NCBI GenBank assembly: GCA_947624065.1
Contig: CANQIO010000001.1
Coordinates: 71,659-117,590 of the forward strand
Direction: 5' to 3'
Source of the DNA: an uncultured Oscillospiraceae bacterium
GTDB lineage: Bacteria > Bacillota > Clostridia > Oscillospirales > Oscillospiraceae
DNA: 45,932 bases
Below are positions 41,139 to 45,932 of the stretch, one piece after another. A model generated the notes under the pieces. The model was not told where the DNA came from and ran no database searches. It worked only from the letters and a program-made list of their open reading frames with translations. Position numbers and translations under genes: made by a program. How positions within the stretch are numbered: position 1 is the first letter of the stretch; every line of letters starts with the position of its first letter.

Positions 41139-42594
41139 GTTGCGTTAAATCCGAACCGAACGCTTCTTCGATCTCTTTCAGCGTGATGGTCTCCGTCCCA
41201 TCGTGGTAGTTGAAGGTGAATACCAGCTTATCGTCAAAAACGTAGACCGAGTTGATGAACGTATCGATAATGCCCTTTTGATAGGCCGGGTCATCGGCGT
41301 TGCCGAATTTGAATCGGCTGATCCAGCTGACGATCTGTTCTTTCTTGTATGTGGGCCTTCGCATCTGCGCTTGCAGGATGGCGATTTTCAAATCGTCCCG
41401 CTGCGCCTCTAGCCTGTCCAGCCGCTCCTTGGTGGACGAGGTGAGCACTCCCGCCTGTATCGCGTCGAGCATATTTTCTATGCCCTTTTCACACTCCTGA
41501 AGCTGATGCCGCAGTGCCGGCAGGGTCGCGTCCTCCTGCTCCTGCAGCTTCACGATAGACTCCGCGATGCGTTCGATCTCCTGATCTTGCAGCACCCGCT
41601 TCACCGTACAGAGCACGACAGCCCGCTCTATCCACTGTTTCTTGATTGCCTTACGTTTGCATCCCAAATGACGCTTCGCGCCGCCGCATTTGTAGTAATA
41701 ATGCTTGACGCCCTTCGTGCCGCTGGTGCCACTCTCGCCCACCATTAGCCGCCCGCAGGTCCCGCAGAACAGCTTCGTAGTCAGCAAATACTCATCCGCC
41801 GCCTTCGCCTTGGCAGGAGCTTTCCTGTTCTTCTCCAGCCGCTCCTGCACCCGCGCAAAGGTCTCCTCGTCAATGATCGCCGGAACGCCATTGGGCACGA
41901 CCACGCCGCCGTAGCGGTACTCACCTATGTACTTCCGGTTTTTCAGCATGATGCTCACCGTGGCACACCGGAACGGCCTTCCCTGGGTCGTCGTCAGTCC
42001 CCGGTCGTTGAGCGACTGTGCGATGTCCGTGATCGTCTCGCCGTCGGCGTAGCGGGTGAATATCTCCCTGACGATCGGCGCGGTCAGCGGGTCGATCACA
42101 AAGGAGCCGTCCGCGTCTACGGTATAGCCCAGCGCCCGCCAGCCGCCGTTATTCTTGCACTTCAGAGCGTTCTCCTTCTGGCCCCGGTGGATCTTTTCTG
42201 ACAGTTCCGCCGAGTAATACTCCGCGTAGCCCTCCAACATGGATTCGAGAATGATACCCTCCGGCCCCTCGGATATATTCTCCTTGGCGGACAGCACCTT
42301 GACCCCGTTCTTTTTCAGAATGTGCTTGTAGTGGGCACTGTCATAGCGGTCACGGGAAAATCGATCCAGCTTCCACACCAGCACCACGTCGAACAGGCCC
42401 TTTTCACTGTCCCGGATCATTCGCTGGAAATCGGGACGGTCGGCGGTGCGAGCGGACAAGGCCCGGTCGATATAGCTGCACAGGACCGTGATCCCGTTGC
42501 GCTCGGCATACTCATTGCATTCGCGTATCTGTCCCTCTATGCTCTCTTCCCGCTGATTGTCCGACGAGTACCGGGCATAGATCACTGCTTTCAT
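40594..42594 (-). CDS. large serine recombinase of the integrated element, reading through its own end
   Basis: The open frame encodes 666 residues, but only about the first 485 are recombinase. The catalytic domain has VIYARYSS (nucleophile Ser10) and VWKLDRFSRDRYD. The recombinase domain runs about 160-280 (GWRALGYTVDADG), the zinc ribbon starts LFCGTCGRLM, and a long coiled coil follows, ending near EIEEAFGSD. From about position 41139 the frame enters the chromosomal MBOAT gene in a different frame, and the last 181 residues are a shadow of that gene. This recombinase type usually drives conjugative or mobilisable elements of Firmicutes. GAACCAATG has GGTGAG upstream. In the circular form of the element the C-terminus would differ. 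Confidence 0.9.
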   Translation of the reverse strand: MKAVIYARYSSDNQREESIEGQIRECNEYAERNGITVLCSYIDRALSARTADRPDFQRMIRDSEKGLFDVVLVWKLDRFSRDRYDSAHYKHILKKNGVKVLSAKENISEGPEGIILESMLEGYAEYYSAELSEKIHRGQKENALKCKNNGGWRALGYTVDADGSFVIDPLTAPIVREIFTRYADGETITDIAQSLNDRGLTTTQGRPFRCATVSIMLKNRKYIGEYRYGGVVVPNGVPAIIDEETFARVQERLEKNRKAPAKAKAADEYLLTTKLFCGTCGRLMVGESGTSGTKGVKHYYYKCGGAKRHLGCKRKAIKKQWIERAVVLCTVKRVLQDQEIERIAESIVKLQEQEDATLPALRHQLQECEKGIENMLDAIQAGVLTSSTKERLDRLEAQRDDLKIAILQAQMRRPTYKKEQIVSWISRFKFGNADDPAYQKGIIDTFINSVYVFDDKLVFTFNYHDGTETITLKEIEEAFGSDLTQHAPGGAYPHRLGALQEAGHSQPGGGDCGRAVGRAGNQPGDLRVGRHGGVSCAAVYGFFRHDGHRAGGVWLLRDHPAGEFPRAVFLPEHPGILAPVAHHPGHMASGLYHESPAEVRPVHPAGSGQQTEIWQEEREEDPLLCGDAGAMVLHGAVAREQLEIHYRRGLVVLVRDRSGAAAGAGV

Positions 42595-42693
42595 TGGTTC
42601 TCACCGCCTTCTGGCACTTAAAGCAATGCTTCATTAGTATTACATTAATCAATTCGCAATTTAGTTATCCGCTTAGGATTACTCTCGTTATTG

Positions 42694-43566
42694 TCAAACC
42701 ACATTGGCCACAGGGAATGGAGGCAATGGTAAATTAGATATTAACAACTCTTGCCCGCGGGTGCGCTTCTTTGATGCACAAGTGTAATCTAAGAAAAAAG
42801 GTTGGTAACTGGCACCAGCTTTACTATATATACCACAGATAAAGGGAGCATCATCATAGCTGATAATCCAATCGAGATGATGGACATTTCTGACATATTC
42901 TGCTAATTCAAGATGGTCACTTGTCTTATAATAATGACGATAAATCTGTGGCCCTTTTTCATAGTAGGGCGGGTCAAAATAAGCAAAACAACTTTCCCGC
43001 ATAAAACGAGCATCTTGAGATTTCATAAATCGTATAGCATCGTTACAGTACACTTCTACAGCATCCTTATAGGCGGACATTTGTGAAATCACATCTATGA
43101 TTTTTTTCTTATTAAACCGACAATCGATACTGTATTTTGACTTCTGACTAATACCTCCAATTGGATTAGCGTTCAATATCCCAGAAAAATTGGTACGGTT
43201 AAAAAACAGACCGGCATATGCTAAATCGAGCAAGTCTGCTTGATCTAATGTAACCATCTCTCGGAAAGGCAAATACTGCTTCCATGTATCAATAGTTACA
43301 TCCGTATTCTCTATTCTATTACACAAATCATTAGTATGCTGGAACACGCATTCCCAGAACGCATATAATAAAATATCTTTTTCGCACAAAACTAACTTCT
43401 GAATATGCTCACGCTGTAATAAGGCAAGTCCAACTGCAGCGCTTCCTGCGTATGGCTCAAAAAAGGTACAACCATAAAGATGATTTGCTTCCAAAAGTGC
43501 ATCTATGTACCCTGCTAACAATCTCTTTGCGCCCGGATAACGGAGTGGGTTAATCAATTCTGGCAT
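42694..43566 (-). CDS. D12-class DNA adenine N6-methyltransferase
   Basis: The 290-residue enzyme resembles Dam/DpnM-type methyltransferases. It has RYPGAK (9-14), the S-adenosylmethionine motif FFEPYAGSAAVG (35-46), FFNRTNFSG (121-129) and the catalytic DPPY (198-201). It should methylate adenine in a short DNA sequence; the site cannot be told from the sequence, and GATC is only one possibility. GGAGGG precedes the ATG, and it follows the ParB-like gene by 15 bases, so the two form an operon. No restriction endonuclease is recognisable within the window, so it is either an orphan methyltransferase or part of a system whose other parts are the ParB-like protein or genes beyond the edge. AT-rich codons mark it as acquired. 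Confidence 0.9.
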   Translation of the reverse strand: MPELINPLRYPGAKRLLAGYIDALLEANHLYGCTFFEPYAGSAAVGLALLQREHIQKLVLCEKDILLYAFWECVFQHTNDLCNRIENTDVTIDTWKQYLPFREMVTLDQADLLDLAYAGLFFNRTNFSGILNANPIGGISQKSKYSIDCRFNKKKIIDVISQMSAYKDAVEVYCNDAIRFMKSQDARFMRESCFAYFDPPYYEKGPQIYRHYYKTSDHLELAEYVRNVHHLDWIISYDDAPFICGIYSKAGASYQPFFLDYTCASKKRTRGQELLISNLPLPPFPVANVV

Positions 43567-43581
43567 AGCATGATCCCTCCA

Positions 43582-45111
43582 TTACTCAATTAGGTTTATG
43601 ATTCCTTGAATCAGAGTAAACATGCCGCCAGCAGCAATACCCTCTAAAGATTCCGCCGTGACATTGATATTGCCCGGATAGTGTATGTTTGCATTGAGAA
43701 ATCTGCGATCACGAGCTGCTATAACGCGATCATAAGCAAGTATTAGATCTTGCTCTGGAAAGATAACTGGTTTGTTCGCTGCTTCCCCTACAAAGCCTTC
43801 CATGGCACTAAGGGTAGGCAAACCGCCTCGCAAACTCTGCATATAGGCTCCCCAAAGATTTGTTTGTTTGAGTCGTAACCGTAATAATTGCTCATATACG
43901 GTTCTTAATACCATACCCGTGGCAATTGGAAAAACACAATATGCCTTTTGCCGCCGACAATTTTCTGTGGATAGTTTATATAATTCGTTTACTGCATGTA
44001 TTGCTCCCTGATGTTCTGGATCAGCAGGATTTAATTTGCCGTGCCAATTCAATATCTCAAAAAACGAGCGAGGCGGAGGACCCCCAGGTCGGGGGCCTCC
44101 AGTAAGAGGCATTTCAGTATTAGCTTCCCCGTTCTCTCTGTGCGTACGCTCTTGTTCACCGCCAGCAGGTGCCTCTTCTTGTGGGAAGGCATTATTACCA
44201 TCGACATCTACATTGTTATCGCCAGCATCATTTTCCTCTACAAGGCCAACATCCACGAACGCTTGAAGAAGTGGTCGGATTTCAGGAATATCTGACAATA
44301 CGTTTCGCGTGGTAACCGCTTCCTGAACAACCGCTTTTTCAAACACCAATATAGCAATTTGTTCAAATAGCACATTGTTTATTTGGGAAATAGTATTGAA
44401 TGACTCGTCATATGATAAACTGAAAAAAGTTTTAGGGCTCACTTTTTCGCCGGTTGGTCCTATAAATTTGGCTTTAAACATGCGCCAAAACGGATCAGTC
44501 TTTAAATCAACAATCCTATGTTCAAAGGTTGGATTAGCTTCCTTATATTTTTCATATACATGATAGAAAAGTGTATAGTCCCGAATATCTTCCCTTATCT
44601 CACTTTCTTTTACGCTAGTTATTCTGGATAGATCACGAACACTCTGTCCGTTTCCAGCATTATAATTGGATGCAAAAAACTGTTTCTTTGCAAGAGGCTT
44701 CCACTCTTTAACACCTTCGATGTGTCGTCTGGACATCAGCGCGAGAGCTGCCTCACGACTGGGTAGCACATCAACTTCAATTTGAACACAATTTGCCATT
44801 ACCATTTCCGATGCATGCGGAATGCGGTGCTTAAAGCTATCTGGTACTAGGTCGCGTGAGAGCAACAACTGAGGAGCACATGTCCTTCGATTACCTTCTA
44901 TAACAACATAATGCCCATCTTCTTGTAGGGCAACTATTCGTTCCCCCGGCAAAAGACTACCATATTCATTTATTGAGACAGCAAGCTTGCATACATCTTC
45001 ATAAGTTAATAAGTATTCTCTGATATCAGCCTGTTCACGATCTGCTAGAATAATAAAACGCGGGTTTTGCACATCAAGAACCAAGTCTAGCGGTGATACA
45101 ACGGCAGTCAC
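43582..45111 (-). CDS. ParB-like N-terminal-domain protein of unknown role
   Basis: The product is about 509 residues. Its N-terminal 110 residues resemble ParB/sulfiredoxin-fold domains: VQNPRF, SINEYGSLLPGERIV and VIEGNRRTCA (the ParB-like EGNRR box). A helical region containing RRHIEGVKEWKPLAKKQ follows, then a low-complexity Asp/Asn/Glu/Pro/Gly linker at about 295-365. The C-terminal helical domain contains LRTVYEQLLRLRLKQ. I do not recognise the full-length family. The start is GTG at 45111, with AGGGGG 7 bases upstream; longer in-frame ATGs have no ribosome binding site. It is transcribed with the adenine methyltransferase. It does not look like a chromosome-partition ParB, because no ParA is present. 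Confidence 0.75.
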   Translation of the reverse strand: MTAVVSPLDLVLDVQNPRFIILADREQADIREYLLTYEDVCKLAVSINEYGSLLPGERIVALQEDGHYVVIEGNRRTCAPQLLLSRDLVPDSFKHRIPHASEMVMANCVQIEVDVLPSREAALALMSRRHIEGVKEWKPLAKKQFFASNYNAGNGQSVRDLSRITSVKESEIREDIRDYTLFYHVYEKYKEANPTFEHRIVDLKTDPFWRMFKAKFIGPTGEKVSPKTFFSLSYDESFNTISQINNVLFEQIAILVFEKAVVQEAVTTRNVLSDIPEIRPLLQAFVDVGLVEENDAGDNNVDVDGNNAFPQEEAPAGGEQERTHRENGEANTEMPLTGGPRPGGPPPRSFFEILNWHGKLNPADPEHQGAIHAVNELYKLSTENCRRQKAYCVFPIATGMVLRTVYEQLLRLRLKQTNLWGAYMQSLRGGLPTLSAMEGFVGEAANKPVIFPEQDLILAYDRVIAARDRRFLNANIHYPGNINVTAESLEGIAAGGMFTLIQGIINLIE

Positions 45112-45133
45112 AACACAACCCCCTAACATTTGA

Positions 45134-45159
45134 ATTGAATATACGCACATTGAATATAC
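45134..45159. repeat. direct repeats upstream of the ParB-like gene
   Basis: ATTGAATATAC occurs twice (45134-45144 and 45149-45159) with a 15-base period, in the likely promoter region; TGGTATATT on the minus strand next to the second copy is a possible extended -10 box. They could be binding sites of a regulator. Confidence 0.45.
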
Positions 45160-45334
45160 CACATTTCGTCAAAGAGAGGAAGCTCCTTTGTATCCAATTA
45201 CTTCCGCACGAGTGTCTTTCTGCAGACCACGTTGATGGAAGTGTGACAATTCAATGTATTCTGCGCTCCTTTATAACCTTGAAGATAAAAAGTCATGTGA
45301 GAGTGCACATTTTGTTGATCCATTCCCACTACCA

Positions 45335-45932
45335 TTATATCTGCTTTCCGGCTCTGCACTTCCAAATGGCCATAGGATGCTCTGCAATACGCGTAAGAAT
45401 GTCACCGTCTGTAAAGATCTCTTGAGGGCGATATTGCCTCGCTCGGAAAGAATCCAGAAAGGTCTTCTCTTCTTTACTCAACACAAGCAACTGCTCCAGA
45501 TAAACAATACATTCTTTTTGCGCATCGGCCACATCAAAGAAAGCCCCGTTCCGCAACACGGGCAACAGATCAGTTTTGATCTGGTTTTGGGTTATCGAGG
45601 TGATAGAGTCAAATGTAAAGGCAGTGGGAGTTTCCTCAGACCCTATGGCACTGTAAAAGACTATACACTTTCGGAGCCTCTCCTGCTCACTTTCATCGAA
45701 CAGCCCAAAACGCAGCATATTGGAAAGGTCGAAGAGATCCCGCGGCGCTGCCCGATTTAGGAGCGCCACGATCTTTGACGCAAAAATCTCCATCGGTTCT
45801 ACACTTAAAACAGTCAGAGCCTGTTCCAGCCACGGCAGTTTGACCGCTCTGCGCCTTGGTTCCAGCACATGGCAGCGGAGCATATAGTTGATCTCGATCT
45901 TCAGATTGTCCCGCACGCCCCCGGCGTTTTGA
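45335..45932 (-). CDS. AbiEii/AbiGii-type toxin nucleotidyltransferase (partial, 5' end outside window)
   Basis: The last 198 residues are present and the frame continues past the window edge (QNAGGVRDNLKIEIN), so the GTG at 45916 is probably internal. The segment matches the second half of type IV abortive-infection toxins: KIEINYMLRCHVLEP, MEIFASKIVALLNRAAPRDLFDL and a helical C-terminus. In the family, the N-terminal nucleotidyltransferase GSxxxD site and the antitoxin AbiEi lie upstream, here beyond the edge. Such toxins act in phage exclusion and plasmid or element maintenance. It precedes the ParB-like/methyltransferase pair by about 220 bases on the same strand; that gap holds only the promoter region and repeats noted separately. 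Confidence 0.85.
   Translation of the reverse strand, partial: QNAGGVRDNLKIEINYMLRCHVLEPRRRAVKLPWLEQALTVLSVEPMEIFASKIVALLNRAAPRDLFDLSNMLRFGLFDESEQERLRKCIVFYSAIGSEETPTAFTFDSITSITQNQIKTDLLPVLRNGAFFDVADAQKECIVYLEQLLVLSKEEKTFLDSFRARQYRPQEIFTDGDILTRIAEHPMAIWKCRAGKQI

Larger units (their letters stand above)
41140..45932 (-). mobile_element. integrated serine-recombinase element (left end; right end outside window)
   Basis: The boundary at about 41140 is where the recombinase reading frame runs into the interrupted MBOAT gene. Behind it lie a recombinase, an adenine methyltransferase, a ParB-like protein and an AbiEii toxin, all on the minus strand. The region from about 42600 on is visibly AT-richer than the rest of the window. 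The exact core dinucleotide and the other end cannot be determined here. Confidence 0.75.

Noticed and set aside
40594-41139. C-terminal 181 residues of the recombinase frame as a real domain
   Set aside because: They are the MBOAT gene read in another frame; the true protein part ends near the element boundary.

Overview
The window looks like a chromosomal segment of a GC-rich gut Clostridia, most likely Oscillospirales (Oscillospiraceae/Ruminococcaceae type). This is inferred from GC-rich coding with Firmicutes-type ribosome binding sites and sigma-A promoters, a dockerin-bearing secreted protein, a PyrK/PyrD class 1B dihydroorotate dehydrogenase, a fused large PurL, a split PurH activity and a ZTP riboswitch. 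Nearly all genes lie on the minus strand; only a serine recombinase and the tiny ORF in front of it (1290-2860) are on the plus strand. I see no rRNA, tRNA or CRISPR array.

Layout. 1-1119: 5' part of a secreted dockerin protein that runs off the window. 1290-2860: a small ORF coupled to a large serine recombinase. 2890-7163: a PcrA-like helicase, a protein with an HsdR-type nuclease domain, and a SpoU/TrmH RNA methyltransferase. 7268-18671: the de novo purine operon, transcribed purE-purC-purF-purM-purN-IMP cyclohydrolase-AICAR transformylase-purD-purL. It starts from a strong promoter, passes a ZTP riboswitch with a terminator-type expression platform, and ends at a strong terminator. 18648-19325: a polysaccharide deacetylase whose 3' end is cut off inside the purine promoter. 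19413-28299: an oligopeptide ABC transporter operon oppA-oppB-oppC-oppD-oppF plus a small membrane protein. Four of its five transport components are much larger than usual, and its leader holds several inverted repeats. 28382-36987: the pyrimidine operon pyrC-carB-pyrK-pyrD-pyrF-pyrE-pyrB, with no carA and with PyrB carrying a PyrI-like zinc domain. 37058-39949: a PreP-like M16 metallopeptidase. 40173-41138: the 3' part of an MBOAT O-acetyltransferase gene.

From about 41140 to the right edge the sequence is an integrated mobile element. A large serine recombinase sits at the junction with the interrupted MBOAT gene and reads through into it out of frame. Behind it lie markedly AT-richer genes: a D12-class adenine methyltransferase, a ParB-like-domain protein, and the 3' two thirds of an AbiEii-type toxin, a cargo that resembles a defence island.

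How the parts work together. The purine operon turns PRPP into IMP (purB and purK are not here). The pyrimidine operon turns carbamoyl phosphate and aspartate into UMP, apart from the glutaminase subunit CarA, which must be encoded elsewhere. ZTP signals low 10-formyl-tetrahydrofolate, and in this arrangement would switch on the purine operon, which contains both formyl-folate-dependent enzymes (PurN and AICAR transformylase). The Opp system would import peptides as an amino-acid supply. The points most worth a second look are the ZTP switch, the inserted domains of the Opp system, the structured oppA leader, the PyrB-zinc fusion, the element inserted in the MBOAT gene with its methyltransferase/ParB-like/AbiEii cargo, and the nuclease-helicase pair.
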